A stretch of 64,000 bases of DNA from Ophiura sarsii (lineage: Eukaryota > Echinodermata > Ophiuroidea > Amphilepidida > Ophiuridae): positions 57,208,580 through 57,272,579 of the forward strand of contig CM069454.1 in assembly GCA_035610835.1 (NCBI GenBank), written 5' to 3'. This document shows, piece by piece, positions 42,764 to 53,790 of this stretch. The notes below the pieces were generated by a model. The model worked only from the letters and a program-made list of their open reading frames with translations. It was not told the origin of the DNA and ran no database searches. Within the stretch, counting starts at the first letter, position 1; each line of letters begins with the position of its first letter. The position numbers and the translations under genes were made by a program.

Positions 42764-43562
42764 GGTAGGTGTGGGTAATACGGGACCGCATCACTGAAAT
42801 CTCATCTACAGCCGTCTGGCAGCACTTTTAATAGCGCCCTCTATAGATAGATCAAACCCTTAGTGAATTGCATGACTATTATCAAGCTAACGGAAGAATT
42901 ACCAGCCAGAAAATCACCACAACTTGTCAATTTAAGGAAAAATGCACCCATATTTTTGGACTAATATAAAAATAGTGTTTTCATAGAATATAATGGTAAA
43001 GCAAAGGATTAAGCAAGTTTCAGGTGTTGGTCCAACATGTATTGTGTGTGTGCTTCGCTAGTACAGTGTACATTGGTGTTATAATGCATTGAATGGGAGC
43101 CATGGGTTCACATTGGTGAAGGTATGGGACAGCCAGCATGACGGTATGCAAATGTCTTAAAGGTATATTATGTGATCTTTCCAGGGAACGCCCTCAACAT
43201 CGAAAAAAAATAGAAAGCAGATTTTCTTGCAGATTTACATTTCTGATCATAAATCATGCATACATTCCAAGTTACAGGGCGATACGATTCTTAATTACTT
43301 CAAAAATCATGGTTTTAGAGTGAAAATAAACTGTCGGAATCCCGACAGTTTATATTTTTCACTCTAAATTCACTCTAAAACCATGATTTTGAGGTAAGTT
43401 AGGAATCGTATCGCTCTGTAACTTGGAATGTATGTATGATTTATGATCGGAAATGTAAATCTGCAAGAAATCTACTTCTAAAAAAATCATGAATAGAGGG
43501 CGCTCTCTGGAAAAGATCACATAATATGCCTTTAAAGGTCCCGTATTACCCACACCTAACCT
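42764..43562. mobile_element. Element with GTAGGTGTGGGTAATACGGG ends, carrying a nested MITE
   Basis: Left end GTAGGTGTGGGTAATACGGG at about 42765 and right end CCCGTATTACCCACACCTAA at 43540-43560. A second right end (CCGTATTACCCACACCTACC) is at 43933-43952. The MITE at 43161 sits just inside the right end. Confidence 0.7.
43161..43531. mobile_element. TTAA-flanked foldback MITE, complete copy
   Basis: Termini AGGTATATTATGTGATCTTT and AAAGATCACATAATATGCCT (with GGAA between GGAAAA), TTAA at 43157-43160 and 43532-43535. The centre CTGTCGGAATCCCGACAG is a perfect palindrome. 43917-43950 (GCAAATGTCTTAAAGG) is the empty site: the same flanks with a single TTAA. Confidence 0.93.
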
Positions 43563-44054
43563 AATTTTTTTCTTCTTTTTTTGTAGCAATGTACCTTTTT
43601 TGTACCAATGTACTTCATGCATTATTATCTCTTAAATGGATTACTGGACCATTATTTATGGTTTTTTAACAGTTACTCTTTAAATAAAAATGTCAAATAA
43701 CTTTCCATACCAAAACAATGTCCTCAAACAATGTCCCGTATTACCTTCACGTGTAGGTAAGATGGGACATTTATGATGACGTCAGTATTTGATAATAACA
43801 GCCAAACCAAACATAGAATGACTCTGTTTTTTATTACAATAAAGGTTTATAAAATGTCGATTACAAATAACAAACTTTGCTTAAATTTGAGTCAGTTTTT
43901 TTGTATTTTAATTATGCAAATGTCTTAAAGGTACCGTATTACCCACACCTACCGGTACATGTAATTTTCAAAGACTACACAAACATGGCGGCCCCCACTT
44001 ATGTCTAGAAAGACTAAATGTGTAAGTTTTTGCAATCTCATGCTAATAGGGTGG
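43563..44054. other. No gene seen
   Basis: AT-rich sequence with a second partial end of the TAGGTGTGGGTAATACGGG element (43933-43952) and an empty MITE site. Confidence 0.5.
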
Positions 44055-44062
44055 CTTCGCCC

Positions 44063-44077
44063 CAGTGGCGTAGCTCT

Positions 44078-44108
<31 letters not shown>

Positions 44109-44387
44109 GGGGGGGAAATGCCCCCCTGACAGATAAAACCCATTTGTGCCCCCGCCCCCCAGCCCTCTAAAAAAAATAAAAAGGAGGAAAAAAAAGGCAA
44201 AAATATGGGTATATTCAGCCCAAATAGTCCAAAAAGGCAAACTAGTACATGTACTGTGCGATTTTTTTTTGACCGTGCGAAATTTTTTTAAATTCACGAG
44301 TTGGTGACTGGGAAAAAAATTGGGGCAACCTTTTACGAAAATTTCAGAAATCTTGCCCCCCTGAAAAAAATCCCAGCTACGCCACTG
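44063..44387. mobile_element. hAT-type element (CAGTGGCGTAGC), CTTCGCCC duplication, poly-G core
   Basis: Termini CAGTGGCGTAGC and GCTACGCCACTG; 8 bp duplication CTTCGCCC at 44055-44062 and 44388-44395. A G-run of about 26 follows the left end. ACTGTGCGATTTTTTTT and GACCGTGCGAAATTT tie it to the 745 and 32237 copies. Confidence 0.95.
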
Positions 44388-44783
44388 CTTCGCCCCCCAA
44401 AAAGTACAATCTTTTTAGGGGAAATCCCAGAAAAATATTTGTATAATGGGAATTTCCGGATATTCAGTGATCACGCAATCACTCAGAGAATGTGACGTCA
44501 TCTAGCTAATTGCAACGTATGCTGGTACCCTGATTTACTTCCTGGATCCTGGCGCTTAGCATACATACATGAATTGTGTAGAGCCCACTGATGCTGGGAA
44601 CCAATACAGTTACAAAGTTCATTGGGTTCATTCACGCGATAACAGTTCGGCAGTGTGTGCAGATAATCCGATTAGATACGGCGATACCACACTCAGGAGT
44701 CAATGTACCACACCACACCGTCTTTGAATTGCAGCAGTCTGTTGTGCGATAGGTTCCACTATTTTAATCCTGCAAAATCAACG

Positions 44784-44896
44784 ATGTCTTCACCAAGAAA
44801 ACCCAGAAAAGGACGTCTAGCAGTATGTCGCTTCTATAGCTCGATCCGCGGTGGTTGTTCAAAAGCTGATAAATGCAATTTCTTACACATATGTCG
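44784..44896 (+). CDS. CCCH zinc-finger first coding exon, PARP12/ZAP-like (partial gene)
   Basis: ATG at 44784 starts MSSPRKPRKGRLAVCRFYSS, continuing IRGGCSKADKCNFLHICR to a donor CG/GTAAGC (GT at 44897), phase 2. The spacing Cys-x9-Cys-x5-Cys-x3-His is a CCCH finger, and the basic lead-in plus CNFLHIC resembles the N-terminal fingers of PARP12 and ZC3HAV1 (ZAP), which bind RNA. The frame is open upstream to 44703, so an earlier start (MYHTTPSLN) is possible; ATG 44784 is preferred because it leads straight into the finger. The next exon was not found before 64000. It lies 18 kb downstream of the PARP exons in the same orientation, so it should belong to a second gene, perhaps a paralogue. 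Confidence 0.6.
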
Positions 44897-45074
44897 GTAA
44901 GCTTATTTTATTAAAATAAAAAGCCATTTTTTTTTACCTGCAACTTTCAACATGTGTGCAACGTACGTATAGACTACATGTATAGTCACTGTAAAATACA
45001 TTCATTACATGACAAACAGAAGATTCAAAGTCTGGAAAACCAGCTGTTGGTAGATAATTTGGCAATGTCTTGCT

Positions 45075-45078
45075 CGGG

Positions 45079-45114
<36 letters not shown>

Positions 45115-45373
45115 GCCGCTGGAGATTCAAAACCCCATACCCATTTTTAGGGGTGATTTTGGAAAATCAGTACCCATTTTTAGGGCTTCATTTTAGACCA
45201 AATGTTCGCAAATTATCAGAAAAAAGTCCTTATTTTTTGCAAATTTTTGCAAAAATAGACACAAATTTCGCGAAAATAGACCCATTTGTAAAAAGTGACC
45301 CCATGTTAGGGATTTTGTGCCCAAAAAGCTACCCATTAGAGCGGCACACCCCCGTATACCGCTTTGGGTGAGT

Positions 45374-45412
<39 letters not shown>

Positions 45413-45420
45413 ACCACCGG
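45075..45420. mobile_element. hAT-like poly-G element, GTCTTGCT duplication
   Basis: Begins CGGGGGAGGGG, ends CCACCACCGG, with GTCTTGCT at 45067-45074 and 45421-45428. G-run (about 30) at the left and C-run (about 35) at the right; interior ACCCATTTTTAGGG, GCGGCACACCCCCGTATAC. Sister of 19713-20060. It lies in the first intron of the zinc-finger gene. Confidence 0.9.
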
Positions 45421-45428
45421 GTCTTGCT

Positions 45429-46285
45429 AGACGTCCCGTTAAACTGATGTGCGCATGCTCAGTCATACCAATTAAATTGTGTTGTCGTAGTATACGGTTT
45501 ATTCCGTACGGGACGTTTAGCAAGATATAGCCCGATAATTTCTCTTTTGTGGCTGTGATTAGTCACAAATCTAAATCTTCCCCCCCCCCCCCATTCTTTT
45601 AGGGGGGGGGTCGTTCAACAAAAATGTTACGTTGCATCGTGCAGTTAAGTCCATGTAAATTGCCAAAAACTAGATTAAATAGTGTTTTAAACCAGTTTTA
45701 AAACTTGTGTACATTTATATATGTATTATTTTAGAGAAGATTAATTTATTGATATTAAAAGCCTTATTTTAAATATATGGTGGGAGGGTGCCAAGGGTAC
45801 CTGCTTTCGGACCGGACAATGGCTCACTGAACATAACTTACAATCACTTAGTGTAAATGATAACTAAGCAGTGGTTGATTTTTAAAACAAAAAGGCAAAA
45901 TCAAAATGAAAGGTACGTCGACCCGACAATATCTCTGTCGTCGCGTGGCAAAACTTATTTTGTGTTGTTAGTCAAAAACAACATTGAATTTCTAGACTTG
46001 AAATTCTACTATATTTTGTCTATATCTCACAAAATATATCTATGATCATTCTATGATCAACAGGGAAATGCGCCCGATTGAAACTCGTTAAAAGCTTGCT
46101 CCATATCCGACATTTAAAAATGATAAATTTCCAAACTAGGAAAGTATATCTTATTAAAATCTGACAAATAATTGTTGCAGGAAAAAAACTCTTGATCAAT
46201 TTTGTGTGTAGCAATTTTCGGTGGGGTGGGGGGTATATTGTTATTTAAATTATACTTTTGTACTTGATGGTTACAGTCAATAAGT
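45429..46285. other. No gene seen; G/C runs near 45580-45610
   Basis: Presumed intron or intergenic sequence. A C-run at 45581 and a G-run at 45603 form a short inverted pair. No exon with finger, WWE or PARP content recognised. Confidence 0.45.
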
Positions 46286-46287
46286 TG

Positions 46288-46480
46288 CAGAGTCAGAATT
46301 TGAGGAGAATCCATTCTCGCAAAGATTCCCGCTGGTAAGTTGCGAGAATCCAAGTTGATTCTCGTAGAGATTATTCTGTCTATACATAATTTGAATGGAG
46401 CAGAATCCATAGATTCTCCACAAAATCCTTTGCAGGAATGTAAACGGATTCTCGCAACCTTTGACGAAATTCTGACCCTG
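46288..46480. mobile_element. Inverted-repeat MITE (CAGAGTCAGAATTT)
   Basis: Ends CAGAGTCAGAATTTG and GAAATTCTGACCCTG; the interior repeats GAGAATCC and GGATTCTC palindromically. Flanked by AGTTG on both sides, a possible 5 bp duplication. Confidence 0.65.
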
Positions 46481-47039
46481 AGTTGACAATAGAATACCAA
46501 TTATCACCTATCAAACGCCTGAGTCCATGCACACAGTCGAGCTCAGTCGGGCGTAAATTTGGAAATGAAGTTTTATTTTCGATAGCGATATATTTGGGCC
46601 CTTTCCTAGTCATTTACATATTAATTTGACCGCTAGATGTCCTTCGTCTAATCAGATTCCTTTTTGACATGCCATTAAATGAGGGTCTTGGCAAGACTTT
46701 AAAAAGAGTTACAGGTCTATAGAATAAGCTGTTTGTAAACTATGCCCTCATGAATAGCAGTCTTCATATTGATCGTGAGAGTCAATTTTGCCATTGGCTA
46801 TACATGGACACAAATTGGCTATTCAACATCTGTGTACAAAAATGAGCACCGCTAACTGTTCCGGCTAACTTTTCTTTATAAAATTGGATATAAGGTAGAA
46901 AAGTAAACACTCCCTGGGATGGCGAGAGTTATAGTGAATTTGAGTAAATAGTTTGGCTAAAACGAAAATAACTTGCAACCTAGGCCTCGTATCCCTGTAG
47001 TACATAGCGTTTAGGAGAGGTCACGCACCAATTATGAGC

Positions 47040-47139
47040 NNNNNNNNNNNNNNNNNNNNNNNNNNNNNNNNNNNNNNNNNNNNNNNNNNNNNNNNNNNNN
47101 NNNNNNNNNNNNNNNNNNNNNNNNNNNNNNNNNNNNNNN
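47040..47139. other. Assembly gap (100 N)
   Basis: Exactly 100 N, the usual placeholder for a gap of unknown size. The sequence right of the gap is the second half of a foldback element of the 51139 family, so the gap probably hides at least its first half. Confidence 0.98.
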
Positions 47140-48671
47140 CGCCATAACTTTAAAAAGTATCCATTCGATTTTGTTGAATGAGGTATCAAACTGCGGAGAA
47201 AGAAATTTGCTCATTTTAAAGTATATCTCAGATTTTTGGTACCGATCGTCTATTTTGAATTAGCCCACCTCAAAGCACCTGGTCAGGGACTTTATGTGCT
47301 AGGTGTATATGTTGCATAGGCGTATGTTTAACATGACTAAAACAATATATTACAACCCATCGTATACAATATACCTGTAGACACTTTAGTTGACACCATA
47401 ACTATATTTTTAAGCCCTGTTGATAGAAAGATATGGGGAGGGTCGTTCATATTTTATTGTATAGTATTTTTCATATTAATCACACAACCTTCTAATCAAG
47501 CTAATCTGTCGCAGATCCGTTATTCATGAAAGCGAAAAGCTACAGAAAATAAGATTACTGTATCTGAATACTATACGTACCAGCTGGTTAATAAATATAT
47601 TTATCACACACCTAAAATACAAGTAGGTAACTTTTTTATAGCCTTTATATCCTATGTAAAATAAGTAAATTATAATCATTTACCTATTCGGGGGGGGGGG
47701 GGGGCCGTGGCAATCAAGCTAACAGAGACGAAAACTCGCCGGAAAAATCAGGACAGCAAAAGTGGTGTGGTGCCGCCCCCGGGAATGGAAACCCGGGTCC
47801 GCCGCGGCCGGAGTCCGGGGGATCGAGCATCACGCCTGTTATGGCTGTGGGGGTCGCGCTCCATAATTAATTTTCGGAGCCGTATAAATATGTACCTCAA
47901 AGTGATTGCGCAAAAAGATTGGAGAATGGGGTGGGGGGGGGGGGGGGGGGGGGGGGGGTGGGGGGGGCAGAAGGTCACCGGCACGGGGCTTCTGTTGGAT
48001 ACTGTTGGATTTGGTGGTTGTAACAATGCAGATCAAGACAATACATTCATAAAGTGTTTAAGAAAAAAAGAATAAGAAAAGAAAGATGTATCGCCAAAGA
48101 CCACTGTAAAATAAAATTACGACTGAATTTGTAAAGGGGTATTATTTCGCATTGTGACAAATCCAGGTTGATTGATGAAAAATAATACAATAACTAATGA
48201 ATTAATAAGAAGTCACTCAAAACGGTACAAGTTCGAAATGGTTCATTTAATCAATAAGCACGCGTACGCAATGTTATTAATGCAAAATTACCAAAACAGT
48301 TCATTTTTACAGTATACTTTAATATTAATCGGATGCCACTTGGATACAGAAATATGATAAAGGTGACTCACACAATCTCGTTTATCTGTGCAATATATAT
48401 AATATTTATCATTTATACAATTTACCTTTTTTAATATTCCTTGTCAGCAATTAATTTGCCTGCCTTGTATTATTATATCGAGTAGGCCTGTTCATTTTGA
48501 TTTATTTCACTTTAATTGAATCAATAAAAATGTATATAAATAAAGACGGACATTTAACGCGTGTACTGCCCTTTTATTATCGGGTGATTCAATTAATAGA
48601 AAATATACAAATATCTGGATTATTTTTAGAAAGTTAGGTTTTCGTAGCATAGGGTTTGGCCTATTTTAATA

Positions 48672-48894
48672 CACTGCAAAAAGTGCAGAACACATGACGC
48701 GTTCAGAACATGTTCACGGTGTGTTCTCTAGGTGTTCCAGAACATGTTTCAAAATGTAACAGATTTAGAACATGTTCTGAACGTGTTCTGGATATGTTCT
48801 GAACGTGTTCAGAACACATCAGAACATGTTCACAACATGTCAGAACATGTTCTATATCTGTTACATTTGAACACGTTCTGCAGTTTTTGCAGTG
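48672..48894. mobile_element. TA-flanked MITE with iterated GAACATGTTC, left-arm copy
   Basis: Termini CACTGCAAAAAGTGCAGAAC and GTTCTGCAGTTTTTGCAGTG, flanked by TA (48670-48671, 48895-48896). The body is almost only GAACATGTTC and one-base variants; exact copies at 48706, 48768, 48822 and 48843. Confidence 0.92.
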
Positions 48895-48935
48895 TACCTA
48901 AATGGATTTTGTTTAGAACTGCCTTTAGTGACATG

Positions 48936-49534
48936 TACAAATCGTCAATGGCAACACCACCGTGAAATATATTACATTTTCCGTTGTCAATTGATCGATG
49001 ACATATTATAGGGCCTATATTCAGCGAAATTGTTTTACATATCACGGTTGAGATTAACTAAAATTCGTTTAAAATATGACACTACAACAAATCTCACACC
49101 CCTAAGTGGTTCTTGATAATAATTAAAAGATCCAATGAACTTATTTTGGTATGTTTTACGGCGGTGAGCAAGAGGGGTGCCACGTCTGCAGTGTCTATGG
49201 GAGGCACCGCTCTACTATATAGTTAATTATTTTGGTCATGGATAATATAAATTTGACTTGAAATACTGCTTTGCTATACACGTTACATGATAAGGATAAC
49301 TTGTGAGCTACAGTGTGATCGTGCTGATAATCGCGTTATACCTTGCATTCGTTAGCCCTCCTCGTAGGGCCACTATCACTATCCAGGGAAATACTATACT
49401 AAGATAGAATATAGAAACACTGAGTCAGCCATCCTAGCCGAGTCAAAAGAGTGGCCCTCCAGTTTTGGACAAATGTGTACCGACTCGGTACACATTTGGT
49501 CGAGAATCCGGCACTAGACCACAATGCAACATGT
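48936..49534. other. Spacer of the 4.2 kb inverted repeat; no gene seen
   Basis: Unique sequence with ACCGACTCGGTACACATTTG near 49478. No open frame of recognisable content. Confidence 0.5.
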
Positions 49535-49577
49535 TGTTGTCACTAAAGGTCAGTTCTAAACAAAATCCATTTAGGTA

Positions 49578-49798
49578 CACTGCAAAACTGCAGAACGTGT
49601 TCAAATGTAACAGATATAGAACATGTTCTGAACATGTTGTGAACATGTTCTGATGTGTTCTGAACACGTTCAGAACATATCCAGAACACGTTCAGAACAT
49701 GTTCTAAATCTGTTACATTTTGAACATGTTCTGGAACACCTAGAGAACACACCGTGAACATTTCTGAACGCGTCATGTGTTCTGCACTTTTTGCAGTG
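49578..49798. mobile_element. TA-flanked MITE with iterated GAACATGTTC, right-arm copy
   Basis: Mirror copy of 48672-48894 with TA at 49576-49577 and 49799-49800. It has a few differences (for example GTGAACATTTCTGAACG), so the two arms are not one sequence read twice without change. Confidence 0.92.
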
Positions 49799-51138
49799 TA
49801 TTAAAATAGGCCAAACCTATGCTACGAAAACCTAACTTTCTAAAAATAATCCAGATATTTGTATATTTCTATTAATTGAATCACCCGGACCGGATAAATA
49901 AAAGGGCAGTACACGCGTTAAATGTCCGTCTTATTTATATCATTTTTATTGATTCAATTAAAGTGAAATAAATCAAATGAACAGGCCTACTCGATATAAT
50001 AATACAAGGCAGGCAAATTAATTGCTGACAAGAATATTAAAAAAGGTAAATTGTATAAATGATAAATATTATATATATTGCACAGATAAACGAGATTGTG
50101 TGAGTCACCTTTATCATATTTCTGTATCCAGTGGCATCCGATTAATATTAAAGTATACTGTAAAAATGAACTGTTTTGGTAATTTTGCATTAATAACATT
50201 GCGTACGCGTGCTTATTGATTAAATGAACCATTTCGAACTTGTACCGTTTTGAGTGACTTCTTATTAATTCATTAGTTATTGTATTATTTTTCATCAATC
50301 AACCTGGATTTGTCACAATGCGAAATAATACCCCTTTACAAATTCAGTCGTAATTTATTTTACAGTGGTCTTTGGCGATACATCTTTCTTTTCTATTCTT
50401 TTTTCTTAAACACTTTATGAATGTATTGTCTTGATCTGCATTGTTACCCCACCAAATCCAACAGTATCCAACAGAACGCCCGTGCCGGTGTGACCTTCTG
50501 CCCCCCCCCCCCCCCCCCCCCACCCCATTCTCCAATCTTTTTGCGCAATCATTTGAGGTACATATTTATACGGCTCCGAAAATTAATTATGGAGCGCGAC
50601 CCCCACAGCCATAACAGCGTGATGCTCGATCCCCGGACTCCGGCAGCGGCGGAGCCGGTTCCATTCCCGGGGGCGGCACACACACTTTTGCTGTCTGATT
50701 TTTCCGGCGAGTTTCGTCTCTGTTAGCTTGATTGCCACGCCACCCCCCCCCCCCCCCCCCGAATAGGTAAATGATTATAATTTACTTATTTTACATAGGA
50801 TATAAAGGCTATAAAAGTTACCTACTTGTATTTTAGGTGTGTGATAAATATATTTATTAACAGCTGGTTATACGTATAGTATTCAGATACAGTAATCTTA
50901 TTTTCTGTAGCTTTTCGCTTTCATGAATAACGATCTGCGACAGATAGCTTGATTAGAAGGTTGTGTGATTAATATGAAAATACTATACAATAAAATATGA
51001 CGACCCTCCCCATATCTTTCTATCAACAGGGCTTAAAAATATAGTTATGGTGTCAACTAAAGTGTCTACAGGTATATTGTATACGATGGGTTGTAATATA
51101 TTGTTTTAGTCATGTTAACATACGCCTATGCAACATAT

Positions 51139-51619
51139 ACACCTAGCACATAAAGTCCCTGACCAGGTGCTTTGAGGTGGGCTAATTCAAAATAGACGAT
51201 CGGTACCAAAAATCTGAGATATACTTTAAATGAGCAAATTTCTTCTCCGCAGTTTGATACCTCATTCAACAAAATCGAATGGATACTTTTAAAGTTATGG
51301 CGATTTCAATGACCGCGCATACCAACAGCAAAGTTGCACTAGGTATAGGAATTCATTGATTTGTGTGACAGTTATGACAGTAATCACACACAATTCAATG
51401 AAATCCTAGTGCAACTTTGCCGTTGTTATGCGCGGTCATTGAAATCGCCATAACTTTACAAGTATCCATTCGATTTTGTTGAATGAGGTATTAAACTTCG
51501 GAGAAGAATTTTGCTCATTTAATGTAGGCCTATTTCTCAGATTTTTGGTACCGATTATATATTTTGAATTAGCTAACCTTAAAGCACCTGGTCAGGGACT
51601 TTATGTGCTAGGTGTATAT
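51139..51619. mobile_element. Foldback element (TATACACCTAGCACATAAAG), copy 1
   Basis: Ends TATACACCTAGCACATAAAG and CTTTATGTGCTAGGTGTATA; the arms pair almost to the centre (about 51380): CAAAGTTGCACTAGG against CCTAGTGCAACTTTG. Length about 480 bp. Half copies also lie at 47140-47310. Confidence 0.9.
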
Positions 51620-51846
51620 CAAACAATTACAAACTTGATTTTCCGAAAATAGAATTTCATTCCACAATTCATCATATCCAAGTTGGAAATGAACAAAATG
51701 AACAATGAACAATGAACAATAGACAATGAAAGCATTCAAAAAAAAGTATCCAGAATTCAGATGTCAGTAATTATATAACATACAAATATTCCTGTCATTA
51801 GATAGGTGGATACTACATCATCATGTGACATGAAATATTTTAACTA

Positions 51847-52311
51847 TATACACCTAGCACATAAAGGTGTTTTGAGGTTGGCTAATTTAAAATATATAAT
51901 CGGTACCAAACATCTTAGATATACTTTGAATGAGGAAATTTCTTCTCCGCAGTTTGATACCTCATTCAACAAAATCGAATGGATACTTTTAAAGTTATGG
52001 CGATTTCAATGACCGTGCATAACAACAGCAAAGTTGCACTAGGTATAGGAAATCATTGATTTGTGTGTCAGTTATGACAGTAATCACACACAATTCAATG
52101 AATACCTAGTGCAACTTTGCTGTTGTTATGCGCGGTCATTGAAATCGCCATAACTTTAAAAGTATCCATTCGATTTTGTTGAATGAGGTATCAAACTGCG
52201 GAGAAGAAATTTGCTCATTCAATGTATATCTCAGATTTTTGGTACCGACTATATATTTTGAAATAGCCAACCTCAAAGCACCTGGTCAGGGACTTTATGT
52301 GCTAGGTGTAT
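51847..52311. mobile_element. Foldback element (TATACACCTAGCACATAAAG), copy 2
   Basis: Same ends and arms as copy 1, with a short deletion after CACATAAAG in the left arm. The open frames in it are palindrome artefacts. Confidence 0.9.
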
Positions 52312-52314
52312 ATT

Positions 52315-52432
52315 TCCCTGCTATTTCACTGGAGGGAAAAAGTTCCCATAACAAAGTACTATTTCCCTGTGTGATGAGGAGTTGCGAGGGAAATAGTACC
52401 TTTTTGATGGGAACTTTTGCCCTGGCTCGCGA
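52315..52432. repeat. Small inverted repeat (GTACTATTTCCCT)
   Basis: AAAAGTTCCCATAACAAAGT then ACTATTTCCCT is mirrored by AGGGAAATAGTACC then TTGATGGGAACTTTTG. About 118 bp. Confidence 0.75.
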
Positions 52433-52564
52433 TCGCGGTAATTGACCTTGACTTGATTGATACATTAAGTAGGCCTAGGTCTATATCTTTTGTTTATGAA
52501 GTATTTCAAATGACAGAAATATTTGTATATGTTATATAAAACAAATATTTACTGCTCTATATTC

Positions 52565-52970
52565 GGGATATGGGGCAAAATAGGTCCCCTCGGTAACTGG
52601 AGACCGTGGGCCTACTATTTTTCCTTGATCTTCGGTCTCGGGAAAATTGTCAAGGCCCACGCAGCCCTTTTATGGCAAAAAGATGTATCTTATATGTACT
52701 TTCCTAATGATATACTTCCTTTTAACATGGATTGTGTTAACTTGCTCCAATAATCTTCACTTAGGAAAAGGTTGCAACTTGTAAAGACAATAAAAGTAAT
52801 ATACTGCCTTTTACCACTACATGTTTTATGGAGAAAAAAGGCTAACTTTGATCATGGTAAAAGGAAGTATACTGTTAGAAAACTACATATAAGATACATT
52901 CTTTTATCATAAAAGGGCTGCACGGTCTCCAGTCACCTCGGGGAGCTATTTTGCACCATTTCCCTCTTGA
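52565..52970. mobile_element. Foldback element of ~400 bp
   Basis: GCAAAATAGGTCCCCTCGG and ACTGGAGACCGTG are mirrored by CACGGTCTCCAGT and ACCTCGGGGAGCTATTTTGC. The inner arms pair (GATGTATCTTATATGTA against TACATATAAGATACATT). Confidence 0.8.
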
Positions 52971-52974
52971 ACAG

Positions 52975-53365
52975 TCAATATTTGTATACTATACCACACA
53001 AAAAGTAATGAAATTCTCGGCTAAACCTACTTCTTCTCCGGGCTTCTTCTGAAACATAACTCTATGAATAATAGATGTAATTGATTTAAGTTCACAACCA
53101 ATGAAACCCCCTCCAAATATAATGTTTACATCCCAAATGATTAGAATGCAATTGTTATAATTACAAATTACAACGGTCCTCAAAAAAGGTTACTTACCCG
53201 GTAATAAATATGCTCTGAACTCCAAAACTATAGCTCATATATATGAAAAAATATTAAAATATAAATGTATGAGGACTTGTATGGTGAGGATTGGGGAATG
53301 CCTCAATTGATCAATGCAGCCCATACACATGTCCAACCCTGCTTGTTCAAATTCCAAGTGAGAAC
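52975..53365. other. No gene seen
   Basis: Mixed AT-rich sequence between elements. No coding signal and no repeat shared inside the window. Confidence 0.4.
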
Positions 53366-53372
53366 ATGTTAA

Positions 53373-53613
53373 AACACTTTCCACGTGGCTATTATTTTTA
53401 CCATACACAAAACAGATTTTTCAGAAACCTTTCCCAACTTTCAAGGTCTATCTCAAGGATTACAAAACCAATACTAGGAATGTTTGTACTTATTTTAATG
53501 CATTTCTCAAGGTGATTCCAAATATGGTGATGAAATTCAATAATTTTGACATTTTTGAAACATTTTGTGAAACGTTGGAATGTCGTCTGCAACCGCCTGC
53601 CGCGTGGAAAGTG
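53373..53613. mobile_element. TTAA-type MITE (CACTTTCCACG), complete copy
   Basis: TTAA at 53369-53372 and 53614-53617; ends ACACTTTCCACGTGGC and GCCGCGTGGAAAGTG. Opposite orientation to 20935. Confidence 0.88.
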
Positions 53614-53649
53614 TTAACTGTAGCACCTGTTCCATTCATTTCGGTGTAG

Positions 53650-53790
53650 TCAGTGGCGTAGATAGGTTAATCATAAGGGGGGGGGGGGGGGGGGGGGCGG
53701 GCGGGGGGCGAAAAATAAAAAGTGAACCGACAAGTCAGCTTTTGAGAATTCCCACCGAATCTGAAACTTGAGAGCGTGGGGGGGGGGGGG
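53650..53790. mobile_element. CAGTGGCGTAG end with poly-G runs (partial hAT-type)
   Basis: CAGTGGCGTAGATAGG at 53650 followed by G-rich runs at 53678-53708 and 53778-53790. No right terminus found. Confidence 0.5.

Larger units (their letters stand above)
47140..51302. repeat. 4.2 kb inverted repeat, ~1.8 kb arms, ~600 bp spacer
   Basis: 47140-48935 and 49535-51302 are reverse complements with small indels: GCCATAACTTTAAAAAGTAT against its complement at 51280, CCTGTAGACACTTTAGTTGA against 51050, and mirrored 61-codon frames at 48172 and 50298. G/C homopolymers sit at mirrored places with different lengths (47691 and 50743; 47933 and 50503). The arms contain a TA-type MITE each and a half foldback element at the outer end. 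No coding gene recognised. It could be a true inverted duplication or an assembly join beside the gap. Confidence 0.9.

Noticed and set aside
48172..48357. 61-codon frame present in both arms of the palindrome
   Set aside because: Its duplication is explained by the inverted repeat and not by protein conservation; no motif seen.
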